64,000 nucleotides of DNA from JABABV01 sp965222755 (GCA_965222755.1 CBDCUK010000002.1:10450-74449), one strand, 5' to 3'. Shown: positions 42,602-53,583, numbered from the stretch's first letter. Notes: generated by a model not told the origin, from the sequence alone. A program made the numbers and translations.

Positions 42602-43636
42602 ATGGGTCTTTTTAAAAAAGTTAAAGAACGATTTTCAAAAAAAATAATTTCAAATAAAAGCAAAGAAGTTATTAAAGCTGAGAAAAAATCCTTAAAAGAA
42701 ATTCGTAAAAGTAATAAAACAAACAAATATATTACTGGAATGAGTAAATCTAGTTCTGGTTTTTCACGAGCATTACAATCGCTGTATAAAAAATCTCAAA
42801 TTAATGAAGAGTTCTTTGAAAATTTAGAAGAAATGTTAATTATGAACGATATTTCTATGAATATTGTTATGGAAATAAGCGATGCAGTTCGTCAAGAAAT
42901 CACAATTAATAAAATCAGTGATCCTCATAAAATTAATGAAATCATCGTTGATAAAATGTTTTTAAATTATGCTAATCAGAAACACTCTAATACAACTTTA
43001 AATATCAACCCTAATGGATTAAGCATTATTTTGATGGTAGGAATTAATGGTGTTGGTAAAACAACAACAATTGCTAAATTAGCACATAAATTTATTAAAG
43101 AAAATAAAAAAGTTACTTTAGTAGCTGGTGATACATTTCGCGCTGGAGCAGTTAAACAATTAAATTTTTGAGCTCAACGTTTAAATATTACATGCATTAA
43201 TCCTCAAAAAGAACAACAAGATCCACCTTCGGTAATTTTTGATGGTATCATGGCTGCTCAAAATAACAATAGTGATATTTTAATATGTGACACTGCTGGA
43301 AGATTACAAAATAAAGTTAATTTAATGAATGAATTAAATAAAATTAGTCGCGTTATTGCTAAGAAAGCACCTAATGCAACCGTAGAAACTTTACTTGTTT
43401 TAGATGCTACTACTGGTCAAAACGGAATTAACCAAGCAGAAGTTTTTCAAGAAGTTGCTAATGTTAGTGGGATTGTTTTAACAAAAATGGATGGTAGTTC
43501 TAAGGGTGGAATAATTTTAACTATTAAAGATCGTCTAAATATTGATGTGAAATTTATTGGTTTAGGAGAACAGATTCAAGATTTAGCAGAATTTGATTTA
43601 TTTGAATTCATTAATGGATTAACGCAAGAAATATAG
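42602..43636 (+). CDS. ftsY: Signal recognition particle receptor FtsY
   Basis: FtsY docks ribosome-SRP complexes at the membrane. The 344-aa protein has a short basic N-terminal region, the N domain (about 45-130) and the GTPase domain with GINGVGKTTTIAKLA (G1), DTFRAGAVKQL (G2), DTAGRL (G3) and TKMDGSSKGG (G4). One TGA Trp follows G2. It lies 18 bases after smc. In many Firmicutes ylxM-ffh follow directly; here gshF is interposed and ffh is absent. Confidence 0.96.
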
Positions 43637-43686
43637 ACTATTTAGTACTTAATAATTTATAATAATATTATTAGGAGATGATCAGT

Positions 43687-45918
43687 ATGGAGAGTATCGA
43701 TTTTGATAAAATATTAGATTTGGATTTTTTAAGTGGTAATTTTGGATTAGAACGAGAAACAATGAGAATAAGAATTGATGGAAGTGTCGCTGATACTTGA
43801 CACCCATTTAAAAACAAATGAGATAATCCTTATTTTCAAGTTGATTTTTCTGAATCCCAATTAGAAATTAGCACTCCGCTAACTTATAGTTACGAAGAAG
43901 CTTTTTCCTTCTTAAAAAAACAAAACTACCTTGCAACCAAAGCACTACTTGATGATGAATATTTATTAAATTATTCATTGCCTTTAAAATATGAAAATAT
44001 TGAAAAAATCAAAATTGCCATTAGCGGGACAACAAAAGCCGGCCGAGAAGCAGCTACTTATCGTAAAAATATTATGAGTAAGTATAGTCACCAGCAACAA
44101 GTTATGTCTGGAATTCATTTTAATTTTTCTTTTAAGGAAAGTTTTTTAAAAGGCTTAGCTGCTCTGAATAGTTTAGATGTTCCTAGTTTAAAAAATGAAA
44201 TTTATTTTAAAGGATATCGCCAATATATTAGACACCAATCAGTAATTACCTATTTCTTCGGCGCTAGTCATTTTTTAGATGAAGAATACAAAAAAATGAT
44301 TAGTGAAGAAAAACAATATAAAAAAATCATTAAACATATTCGCTCTTTTAGAAATTCAAAATTTGGTTATCCTTTAACAGCAAAATCTTTAATATCAAGT
44401 AATAACTTTAAAGATTTTAAAGAAAAAAGAAATATGTTGTTAAATAATAAACAAATTTTATCTAAATCAGAAATATATCAACCAATTCGTATGCAGCAAA
44501 AATTTAAAGATGTTACTGAATATTTAGAAATCCGCAATATTGATATTGATCCAACAACACCTTTAGGAATGAAAATAGAAAGTATAAAATTTACTCATTT
44601 ATTTTTAGTCTTTTTAATGTTGGATAAATTTCCAGATGAAAATGAAGTTATCACTAATCAAGAATTAGAAAAAATATTAGAAAAAAATAATAACATTGCT
44701 CTAGGGCTTGAAACACATAATGATATGAAAGAAATTAATGCAATTTTAAAACAAATGGATCAATTTTATAGTAAAGTTAAAAATCCAGAAATTCATAAAT
44801 TTGTAACTCATTTTATTAGACATCAAGAACCATTAGCTAATATTTTGCATAAAAAATTCAAAACTATAAAATCTTTTACTGACAAGTTACCGGATTATAA
44901 AGAAAAAACACTTAATAATACAATTAAAGAATTTAAAGATCAATTTGATAATTTAGAACTATCGACTAGTGTTTTATTAGGAACTGCTCTAACTAATGGT
45001 GTGATAGTGAAAAAAGTTGATCCAACTTCAAATTTATTATGTTTAGAAAACAGAAAAACTAAATGAAAAGAATATATTATTCAAGCAACTAGAACATCTA
45101 TTAATACTGAAATTGGAGTTTTACTATCTCAAGATAAGGCTTTAACTAAAAATATTTTAAAAGATAATCATATTTTAGTTCCTGAAGGTAAAGTTTTCCA
45201 TGATTTAGAATCTGCTAAAAAAGCAGAGAAGACTTTTTTAAATAAAGAAATTGTTATCAAACCAAGAGATACTAATTTTTCTGATGGAGTTACAATTTTA
45301 AATCGTAAATGAACTAAATCAGATTATGAAAAAGCTATTAAATTTGCTTTTAGTCATTCAAAATCAATTTTAATTGAAGATTTTATCGATGGCAAAGAAT
45401 ATCGTTTTTTAGTGATTGATAATAAGGTTATCGGTGTTTTAGAACGCCGAGGAGCTAATGTTGTTGGTGATGGAGTAAATACCATTAAACAACTAATCGA
45501 AATTAAAAATCAACATATTTTAAGAGGCGAACAATATAAGAAACCACTCGAAAAAATTAAAATTGATAATATTGTAATGGCTAATTTAACGCACCAAAAA
45601 TTTTCTTTAAAAACAAAATTAAAAATTAAAGAAGTTGCATGATTAAGATATAACTCAAATGTTTCTAGTGGCGGAGATACAATTGATGTAACTAAAAAAA
45701 CAAATGCCTTTTATAAAAAAATAGCAATTAAAATAAGTAAAGTTTTTAATTTAAAAATTATTGGTGTTGACATCATAATTCCAAATAATGCAACACCTGG
45801 AGAATATCGAGTTTTAGAAATTAATGATAATCCTGCAATTCATATCCATCATTTTCCACTTGATGGCAAACCAATCAATGTCTCTCTTGAGATTTTAAAA
45901 ACATTGAAGTTATTATAA
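43687..45918 (+). CDS. gshF: Bifunctional glutamate-cysteine ligase/glutathione synthetase GshF
   Basis: This 743-aa protein fuses both steps of glutathione synthesis. The N-terminal glutamate-cysteine ligase domain (about 1-460) shows FGLERETMRI near residue 19, then FSESQLEI, then RMQQKFKDVTEYLEIRNIDI. The C-terminal ATP-grasp domain (about 475-743) shows EIVIKPRDTNFSDGVTI, ILIEDFIDGKEYRFLVI and the metal-binding EINDNPAIHIHH. Length and order match GshF of streptococci and Listeria. Five TGA and no TGG Trp codons indicate long residence under code 4. It lies between ftsY and ylxM, 4 bases before the latter. Confidence 0.93.
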
Positions 45919-45922
45919 AAAA

Positions 45923-46255
45923 ATGATTGATATTGAAAAAAGAACTTATTATTTAAAATTACTTGATTTATATAGCAGCTTATTAACACAAACTCAAAAG
46001 CAATCTACTTGATTGTATTTGGTTGAAGATTTATCTTTTAAAGAAGTTTCTGAAATATTAGCAGTTTCTCGAAGTGCCGCATTTGATGCAGTTAAAAAAA
46101 GTCTATTATTACTTGAACAGTACGAAGATAAGTTATCATTAAATCAAAAAAATAATGTATTACAAAAATATTATGATGACCTAGTATCTCTTGATATAAA
46201 AGCAGTTAATAAAATAATTGATAAAATTAAAATAATTAACGAAAATACAAAGTAA
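45923..46255 (+). CDS. ylxM: YlxM/p13-like DNA-binding protein
   Basis: The 110-aa protein has the YlxM pattern: YLKLLDLYSSLLTQTQKQSTWLY (about 10-32), then the sigma-70 region 4-like helix-turn-helix EDLSFKEVSEILAVSRSAAFDAVKK. YlxM is usually encoded with ffh and ftsY and modulates the SRP pathway. There is little room for a ribosome site after gshF (4 bases), so coupling is likely. The terminator overlaps its stop. Confidence 0.85.
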
Positions 46256-46272
46256 AAAGCTTTGTATTTTTT
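46242..46272 (+). terminator. Terminator of the ftsY-gshF-ylxM region
   Basis: AAAATACAAAG (46242-46252) pairs with CTTTGTATTTT (46260-46270) followed by Ts. It overlaps the ylxM stop. Confidence 0.75.
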
Positions 46273-46290
46273 AGTAAAAAATGTTATACT
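46262..46290 (+). promoter_or_regulatory. Candidate promoter of rpsB-tsf
   Basis: TTGTAT (46262-46267), a 17-base spacer and TATACT (46285-46290). Its -35 box lies in the right arm of the preceding terminator. Confidence 0.55.
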
Positions 46291-46297
46291 TATCTTA

Positions 46298-46415
46298 GTG
46301 TTTTGATAATAAATGATATTATCTAAATACCCTATATTCTTTAAAAAACACCTTTATTTTATCTTAATCCAAGTGCAGAATCTTTATAATTTTAAAAAAG
46401 TTTTTGTGGATTAAG
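46298..46415 (+). promoter_or_regulatory. Structured mRNA leader of rpsB
   Basis: Three stems are visible between promoter and gene. GTGTTTT (46298-46304) pairs with AAAACAC (46345-46351) and encloses GATAATA (46305-46311) pairing with TATTATC (46317-46323). A third stem pairs CTTAATCCA (46363-46371) with TGGATTAAG (46407-46415). About 48 bases then lead to the rpsB ATG. Autoregulation by S2 or EF-Ts is a reasonable guess; no known Rfam family is recognised by eye. Confidence 0.5.
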
Positions 46416-46463
46416 CATTTAATTAATAAGGGAAAGTAAAAAACAAACAAGGAGTACCATAAC

Positions 46464-47627
46464 ATGGCACCAATTATATCAAAAATTAAATTATTAGAAG
46501 CTGGGACACATTTTGGTCACGAAACTAAACGTTGAAACCCAAAAATGAAACCATATATACATGGAACAAAAGGAAAAACACACGTTATCGACTTAGTAAA
46601 AACTATCAAGGGATTAGAAGTTGCTTATAAAGTAATTAAATTTCATGCTGCAAAAAAAGGTAATGTTTTATTTGTATGTACACGTCGTAATGCTCGCGAT
46701 ATTATTAAAGAGCAAGCAGAACGCGCAGGAAGTTTTTATGTAAACCAAAGATGATTAGGTGGAACTTTAACTAACTTCAAAACAATCCAATCAAGAGTTC
46801 GTCATTTATTAATTTTAGAAAATAAAGCTAAAAATAATTTTGAAGGATATACTAAAAAAGAAGGAATTAAGTTTAGTAAAGAAATGCTAAAATTACAAAA
46901 ATTCTTAGAAGGTATTAAAGGAATGCATAATTTACCATCATTAATTGTTGTTCTTGATCCAAATGAAGAGCAAAATGCAATTAACGAAGCACGTAAATTA
47001 GGAATCCCTATCGTTGGATTAGTAGATACTAACGCTGACCCAGATAGTGTAGATTACATTATTCCAGCAAACGATGATGCTTTAAAAACATTAAAATTAA
47101 TTATGACTTTACTAACTGATGCCATTGTTGAAGCTAAAGGTGGAACTCCAGAAATAGCTTACCAAAACATTGCTAGTGAAAATCCATATTTCGGAAATCG
47201 TGGTGGATTAAATAAACCAGGATTCAGATCTCCAAAATTCGTTAAACGTAATGTAATTAAAGTTCTTCAAACAGCAGCAGAAGTTGCTGAAAGTACACCA
47301 GTAGTTGAAAAGAAAGCTGAAGTTAAAACAGTTAAAGTAATTTCAAAAGCTGCTGATGTTAAAGTGACCGAAACTGAAAAAGTAGCAAAACCAGCTACAC
47401 CAGTTAAAGAAGAAGCTAAAGTTGTTGCTAAAAAAGTTGCTACACCAGTTAAAGAAGAAACAAAAGTTGTTGCTAAAAAAGAAGCAAAACCAACTACAAC
47501 TGAAGATTTAAGTAGTAAAAAATTAGCAGATCTTAAAGTTATGGCAAAAAATAATAATTTAAAAGGTTATTCTGCACTTAAGAAAAGCGAATTAATAGAA
47601 TTATTAAAATCTGAAGGAGTAAAATAA
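46464..47627 (+). CDS. rpsB: 30S ribosomal protein S2 with a C-terminal Rho_N/SAP-like extension
   Basis: The S2 core (about residues 1-245) is standard: LEAGTHFGHETKRWNPKM, RWLGGTLTNF, and LPIVGLVDTNADP-type segments. The protein runs to 387 aa. Residues about 275-345 are an Ala/Lys/Val/Glu linker with repeats (KVVAKK three times, ATPVKEE twice). Residues about 349-387 form a separate helical unit with SSKKLADLKVMAKNNNLKGY and LKKSELIELLKSEG, which matches the Rho N-terminal/SAP-like nucleic-acid-binding helix-extended-loop-helix pattern. tsf follows three bases later. Confidence 0.93.
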
Positions 47628-47630
47628 TTT

Positions 47631-48506
47631 ATGGCAATAACTGCAAAACAAGTTAAAGAGTTACGTGATTTAACAGGAGCCGGAATGTTAGATTGTAAAA
47701 AAGCTTTAGTTGATACTGAAGGTAATATCGAAGAAGCTATTGATTGATTACGTAAAAAAGGAATTGCAAAAGCTGCTAAAAAATCTGGACGTATTGCTGC
47801 TGAAGGACTTACTTCAGTGTTTGTTAAAGATAACAAAGCGATCGTTATTGAAATAAATTCAGAAACTGACTTTGTTGCTCAAAATGATAATTTTAAAAAA
47901 TTAGTAAATAAATTATCAGAGATTGTTTTAAATAATAATCCAAAAAATTTAGAAGCAGCATTAAAAATTATCGTTGATGGTAAAACAGTAAACGATTTAA
48001 TTACAGATGCAACTGCTACTATTGGTGAGAAAATTGCTTTACGCCGTTTTGAGATAGTTACAAAAGATTCTGCAGATGTTTTTGGTCCTTATATTCATAT
48101 GGGTGGAAAAATTTCTACTTTAATTGTTTTAAAAGAATCAACAAACGCCAATGCAGCGCGTGATATTGCTATGCATGTCGCAGCTATGAAACCAGCTTTC
48201 ATTGATAGAAAAGAAATCGGTAAAGATTTTATCGCTAAAGAAACAGTTATTTTAAAAGAACAAGCTTTAAGCGAAGGTAAAAAACCTGAAATCGTTGAAA
48301 AAATGGTAATTGGTAGATTGAATAAACAATTAGCAGAAATCTGTTTAGTTGATCAACCTTTTGTTAAAAATCCTGAATTTAAAGTAGGAAAATTTGCTTT
48401 ACAATCAAGTAAAGGAATTGCAACTATGATTAGATTTGAATTAGGCGAAGGTATTGTTAAAAATACTAGTAATTTTGCTGACGAAGTTAGTGAATTAACA
48501 AACTAA
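47631..48506 (+). CDS. tsf: Translation elongation factor Ts
   Basis: EF-Ts recycles EF-Tu by GDP exchange. The 291-aa protein has the UBA-like N-terminal domain (VKELRDLTGAGMLDCKKAL), the conserved NSETDFVAQND, and a core with IHMGGKISTLIVL. Length is normal. It is co-transcribed with rpsB and followed by a terminator. Confidence 0.97.
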
Positions 48507-48518
48507 TTAAATTAATTT

Positions 48519-48553
48519 AAAAAAATAATTAAAAAATATTAATTATTTTTTTT
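48519..48553 (+). terminator. Terminator of rpsB-tsf
   Basis: A/T-rich stem of 13-14 bp (48519-48532 with 48539-48552) ending in Ts. Confidence 0.65.
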
Positions 48554-48571
48554 ATTATACAAGTTGTGTAT

Positions 48572-48577
48572 TATAAT
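48572..48577 (+). promoter_or_regulatory. -10 element before pyrH
   Basis: Perfect TATAAT 35 bases before the pyrH ATG; no convincing -35. It probably starts the pyrH-frr-uppS-cdsA-dxr-rseP-polC transcript. Confidence 0.45.
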
Positions 48578-48612
48578 TGTAATATTACTTAATATAAAGT
48601 TGAGGTGTAATT

Positions 48613-49344
48613 ATGTATAAAAGAATTTTATTAAAATTAAGTGGAGCTGCTCTTTCAAATAAACATAAAAATGGCTTAATTATTGATAATGCAAAAATTG
48701 AAGATCTAACTGCTCAAATAAAAGAATTAATTAAACAAGATGTTTCTTTAGCGATTGTTATTGGTGGAGGTAATATTCTACGAGGAGCTAGCGCTGCTAA
48801 ATTAGGTATGGATCGTGCCCAAGCTGATTACATGGGAATGATAGCTACTGTAATGAATGGATTAGCTTTAGAAGTTAGTTTAAAAAAAGCAGGTGTAAAT
48901 GTTTGTTTAATGTCAGCTTTACCAATGGATAAAGTTGCTGATCCTTATATTTTAAGAAATACTATCAATCATTTAGATGCTGGAAAAGTTGTAATTCTTA
49001 GTGGTGGAACAGGCTCACCATTTTTCACAACGGATTCAGCAGCAGCATTACGTGCAGCAGAAATAAAAGCAGATTTAATTATGATGGGTAAAAATAATGT
49101 TGATGGAATTTATAATAAAGATCCATTAAAATTCAAAGATGCTAAGCGCTACTCGCGTTTAACTTTTAAAGAAGCTTTTGAGAAAAAAATTCAAATTATG
49201 GATTTAACTGCGACTACTATTTGTATGGAAAATGATATTGATATATTAGTATTTAATATTAATCGTCCAAATAGCATAGTTAAAACTTTATTTAATACTG
49301 ATCATGATATTACAACTCTAGTAGCCAATACATTTAAAAAATAA
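48613..49344 (+). CDS. pyrH: UMP kinase
   Basis: PyrH (243 aa) phosphorylates UMP to UDP; it is an amino-acid-kinase-fold hexamer. Markers: RILLKLSGAAL (4-14), VIGGGNILRGA (about 51-61), DYMGMIATVMNGLAL and SGGTGSPFFTTDSAAALRA. GAGGTG precedes the ATG. It opens the operon that runs to polC. Confidence 0.96.
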   Translation: MYKRILLKLSGAALSNKHKNGLIIDNAKIEDLTAQIKELIKQDVSLAIVIGGGNILRGASAAKLGMDRAQADYMGMIATVMNGLALEVSLKKAGVNVCLMSALPMDKVADPYILRNTINHLDAGKVVILSGGTGSPFFTTDSAAALRAAEIKADLIMMGKNNVDGIYNKDPLKFKDAKRYSRLTFKEAFEKKIQIMDLTATTICMENDIDILVFNINRPNSIVKTLFNTDHDITTLVANTFKK

Positions 49345-49363
49345 ATTAGAAAGAGGAATCATT

Positions 49364-49909
49364 ATGAATAACTTAGAAAATAATTTAAATACAGAACTAA
49401 ACAATATTATAGATAAAATGCAAAAACGCTTTGATTTAATTTCAGCCGGAAGAGCAAACCCTAAAATGTTAGATAATGTAAAAATTGATTACTATGGAAC
49501 ATTAACACCAATTTCACAAATAAGTGCAATTTCTTCACCGGATGCAATGCAATTACTAATTAAGCCTTTTAATCAACAAGATATTAAAAACATCGCTGCA
49601 GCAATCAATAAATCTAATTTAAATTTAAATCCTCAAAACGAAGGGAATCAACTTCGTATTCAAATACCTGCTTTAACAGAAGAGATTAGAAATACTAAAG
49701 TTAAAGAAGTTAAAAAAATTAATGAAGATACTAAAATTCAAATTCGTAATATTCGTCGAGATTTTAATAACAAAATTAAAGCTGATGCAGATTTAACTAA
49801 AGACGAAATTAGAGAACAACAAAATATCGTACAAAAAATTATTGATAGTAAAACATTGGAAACAACAGCTCTAACGAATACAAAAGAAACATTATTAATG
49901 AAAATTTAA
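49364..49909 (+). CDS. frr: Ribosome recycling factor
   Basis: Frr (181 aa) splits post-termination ribosomes together with EF-G. The pattern ISAGRANPKMLDNVKIDYYGT, then LRIQIPALTEEIR and the long helical C-terminus with RNIRRDFN are diagnostic. AAAGAGG is 10 bases before ATG 49364. Confidence 0.96.
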   Translation: MNNLENNLNTELNNIIDKMQKRFDLISAGRANPKMLDNVKIDYYGTLTPISQISAISSPDAMQLLIKPFNQQDIKNIAAAINKSNLNLNPQNEGNQLRIQIPALTEEIRNTKVKEVKKINEDTKIQIRNIRRDFNNKIKADADLTKDEIREQQNIVQKIIDSKTLETTALTNTKETLLMKI

Positions 49910-49913
49910 TATT

Positions 49914-50627
49914 ATGCTAAATATTGATAATAAATTAAATCATCTTGGTTTGATTTTAGATGGTAATGGTCGTTTTGCAAAATCACAAAATCAAAAAAGA
50001 ACTTTTGGTCATAAAGCTGGTTTGCGTAATTTAAAAACAATTGTGTTGTTTTTAAATAAAATCAAGTTAAATTATTTAACTATTTTTGCATTTTCTACTG
50101 AAAATTGAAAAAGACCACAATCAGAAGTTAAGTATTTAATGCGAATTGCAAATATTTTTTTTAGTTATAACGATATAAAAAATATTATATCTAATAATAT
50201 TCGAATTAAATGAATTGGTTTTGAAGAAAACTTAAGTCCAAAATTAATTAAAAAAATTAAAAAAATCGAGTCATTAACTGATAAATGCACCGGTTTAACA
50301 TTAACGATTGCTTTTAATTATGGTTCTAAACAAGAGATTATTCATGCAATAAATCAAATAATTATTAATAAAAAAAAAAATAATGACTTTTCAAAAATCA
50401 ACGAAAAAGAATTTAATAATTCTCTTTTAAGTGGTTTTTTACCACCAGTTGATTTATTAATTCGCACATCAGGAGAACAACGAATTTCAAATTTTTTATT
50501 ATGACAATTAGATTATTCGGAAATGATTTTCCAAAAAGTTAATTTCCCAGAATACAATATTAGTTTATTAGAAAAAGATATTGAATGATTTCTAACTCGT
50601 AATAGAAGATTTGGGAACATAAAATAA
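49914..50627 (+). CDS. uppS: Isoprenyl (undecaprenyl) diphosphate synthase
   Basis: This cis-prenyltransferase (237 aa) extends FPP with IPP to the C55 carrier lipid. The catalytic Asp is D16 in LDGNGRFAK; HKAG, FAFSTENWKRP and the C-terminal RTSGEQRISNFLLWQ motif are intact. The start is four bases after frr with no strong ribosome site, so it is probably coupled. It keeps polyprenyl carrier synthesis in a wall-less lineage, matching dxr two genes downstream. Confidence 0.94.
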
Positions 50628-50648
50628 ATTAAAAAGGAGATTAATAGA

Positions 50649-51584
50649 ATGCTTTTATCAAGAATAAATAATCATTGAAAAAGAATTATTACAGCTGTAA
50701 TATTAATTTTAATTTTTATTCCAATTATATTCTTTGCGTCATCTCAATATATATATGCAAGATATACTGCAATTGCTTTTTTTGGATTAATAATTATATT
50801 TGGAACTTATGAATTACTTAATCATCGTGAATGAAATCAATATGTAGTTGGAGTTATGGTTTTTGCAACTATTTTATCAGTTTTTCTACCTAATTATTCC
50901 TTTTTGAAATTTATTTCTATGAGTTCCAATAGTGATATTAAATTCGATAACATAATTCATGATTTTTTCACCATTAGTCCTTATATATTATTAATTCCAA
51001 TATTATTAGCATTATTAACACTGTTTGATAAAAAATTTAATATTGAAGATATTTTATATCCTTTTGGAATTATGACATTAATGATTTGTTTTGGTAAAAT
51101 AGCAATTTTATTAAGTATTTTAGATTATAAATATATTGTTTATATTATTGGAATAGCAGTGTTGAGTGATACTGGTGGATATGTTGGTGGTCGATTATTT
51201 GGTAAGAAAAAATTGGCTCCCAAAATTAGTCCTAAAAAAACTGTTGAAGGTGCTATCACTGGATTTTTATCAGGGTTTATATTTGCGTTTTTTTTCGGAT
51301 ATTTTTTAAATTTAACAACAGGATGAAATAAAGGGTTTAGTTTCGGAGAAGAAACACTACCACAAACTTTTGTTGATATTGTTAATACTTTAATAGTAGC
51401 TTCAATATTATCTTTTGCATCACCGTTAGGAGATTTATTATTTAGCGTTATTAAACGAAAACAAGGAATTAAAGACTTTTCAAATTTATTACCAGGTCAT
51501 GGTGGGATAATGGATCGCTTAGATTCTATTTCAGTAGTGTCAGTAGTATTTGGATTACTTCTACTTCTACTTTATAGTAAATAA
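50649..51584 (+). CDS. cdsA: Phosphatidate cytidylyltransferase CdsA
   Basis: CdsA makes CDP-diacylglycerol for phosphatidylglycerol and cardiolipin. The 311-aa protein has about eight helices and the signature SVIKRKQGIKDFSNLLPGHG followed by GIMDRLDS near the C-terminus. SDTGGYVGGRLFGKKKLAPKI-type residues precede it by about 75. AAAGGAG is nine bases before the ATG. It connects downstream to the FakA/PlsX route. Confidence 0.95.
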
Positions 51585-51607
51585 TTAATGTTGCGGAGAA
51601 ACAATTT

Positions 51608-52768
51608 ATGAATTTAAAAATTAAAAAAATTTTATTACTTGGAGCTTCTGGATCAGTTGGAGAACAAGTAGTATCTGTAATTGAAAAATTTCCACATAAT
51701 TTTCAATTAGTTAGTGCAACTGTTGGGTACAACTTAAAAATTATTCCAAAACTAATTAATAAATTAGGTGTTAAAAATATTTATGTAATTAAAAATGAAG
51801 ATAAAATTAATTTAGAAAAAAAATTTCCTAATATTAATTTTTTTTCTAGCGATATAGGAATTATTAATTTTATTAAAAAACAAAAATATAACTTTGCTAT
51901 TAATGCACTTTCAGGTATTTTTGGTTTAAAACCAACATTAACTATTATTGATCAAAAAAAACCATTAGCATTAGCTAATAAAGAATCATTAGTTGTTGCG
52001 GGTCATTTAATAATGAAAGCTTTAAAAAAATCAAAAACCCAACTATTAACTCTAGATAGTGAGCATAGTGCAATATGACAGATTTTGCAAAAAGAAACTT
52101 TTTCTAAAATTAATTTTGTCATACTAACTGCTAGTGGAGGACCTTTTTTAAATAAGGATATTAAGGATTTTAAAAACATCACTATTGAATCTGCTCTTAA
52201 TCACCCAACATGAAATATGGGAAAAAAAATCTTGATTGATAGCGCTTCAATGATGAATAAAGTTTTTGAAGTTTATGAAGCTAAATGACTTTTCAATTTA
52301 TCATCTTCTCAAATTAAAGTTATGATTGAACCGAATTCATTTTTACATGGCGGAGTACAATTCATTGATGGGTCAATGCATTGAGAAATGTCACGTCCTA
52401 CAATGATTTTACCAATTGAATATGCAATGTTTTATCCTGAAAGAGCTTTGAATCAAGAAATTAAACCTTTAAATATTATAGATTTTAATAAATTAAAATT
52501 TTTAAAATTAGATCCAGAAAGATACCCTTTATTTTTTATTGGTACTAGTTATTTAGATAAAGAACTTTCTTGACCAGTTGTTTTAAACGCTGCTAACGAA
52601 GTAGCAGTAGCTTTATTTTTAAAAGGAAAAATATCATTTTTAGACATTATTAATGTTATTAAACAAAGTTTAAAAGATCACCAACCTATTGCAGTACCAA
52701 CTTTGTCTGAAATTGAATTAATTGATAATAAAATTAGAGAAAAAATAAATAGTAAATACGGAGGATAA
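51608..52768 (+). CDS. dxr: 1-deoxy-D-xylulose 5-phosphate reductoisomerase
   Basis: Dxr (386 aa) makes MEP, the committed step of non-mevalonate isoprenoid synthesis. NADPH motif LGASGSVGEQ; ANKESLV; metal site DSEHSAI; TASGGPF; HPTWNMGKKI; and DSASMMNK with the following VFEVYEA where GLExIEA is usual. The HPQSVIHS loop reads EPNSFLHG, keeping the catalytic-loop His equivalent to E. coli H257 but changing the first His to Glu. Residues for activity therefore look mostly present. It lies between cdsA and rseP as in Bacillus. Confidence 0.93.
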
Positions 52769-52771
52769 AAA

Positions 52772-53581
52772 ATGCATGGATTATTATTAACTTTTAATGT
52801 CATTGTTATTGTGTTGTTTTTAGTTACTTTACATGAATTCGGACATTTCTTAATTGCAAAATTAAGTAAAATGTATGTTCATGAATTCGCGATTGGATTC
52901 GGACCAAAATTATTAAAATGAAAAATCAAGGAAACAGAATATAGTTTGCGTTTATTACCTTTAGGGGGATATGTTTTAGTGGCTCAAAAATCAGCCAGAT
53001 ATTTTTTTCCTAATTTATATGGCTATAAAGAAATCAATGGTGACTTAGTCAAGACTCATGAATCAATTATTAAAAACGAACAATTATATGAAAACTCTGC
53101 AATTTGAAAAAGAATTTCATTTATCAGCGCCGGAGTTATTTTTAATTTTCTATTTGCAATGTTTGCACTAGCAATTGCTCTTAATATAAAAAATTCTGAG
53201 ACAACTTCTGTTTACTACCCATTTTGAAAGAATTTTTGATCAGAAAATCAAGCAATATTTACTTCTATTGGACATATGTTTTCTTTTAACTTTTCTGGTT
53301 TAGGAAGCTTTGTTGCCATCGGTAAAGCAACTGGAACATTAGAAATTTGAAGTAATAGCGCTAATTTCTTTTTCTTGGTAGGTAGTTTATCATTAAGTTT
53401 GGCAATTTTTAATTTATTACCAATTGCACCAATGGATGGTTATAAAGTGGTTGGGTTGCTTTATCAAGTTATCACTAAAAAAGAAATGCCTGAAAAAGTA
53501 AATACGTATTTAAATGTCATTGGTTTATCATTAATAGTTATTTTGTTTATCGGCTTATTATTGAAAGATATTATTAATTAA
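52772..53581 (+). CDS. rseP: Site-2 protease family zinc metalloprotease RseP (no PDZ domain)
   Basis: This intramembrane protease has the active site HEFGH at 21-25 in the first helix and the third ligand in NLLPIAPMDGYKV near residue 225. It is only 269 aa; the 420-aa Bacillus RasP has a PDZ domain between these motifs, and none is evident here. Four helices are visible. The ribosome site GGAGG overlaps the end of dxr. Substrates are unknown. Confidence 0.88.
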
Positions 53582-53583
53582 TT

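Noticed and set aside
46273..46463. Stand-alone small RNA (SRP RNA or similar) before rpsB
   Set aside because: No SRP Alu or GGAA-type conserved loop is visible and no terminator separates it from rpsB; a leader fits better.
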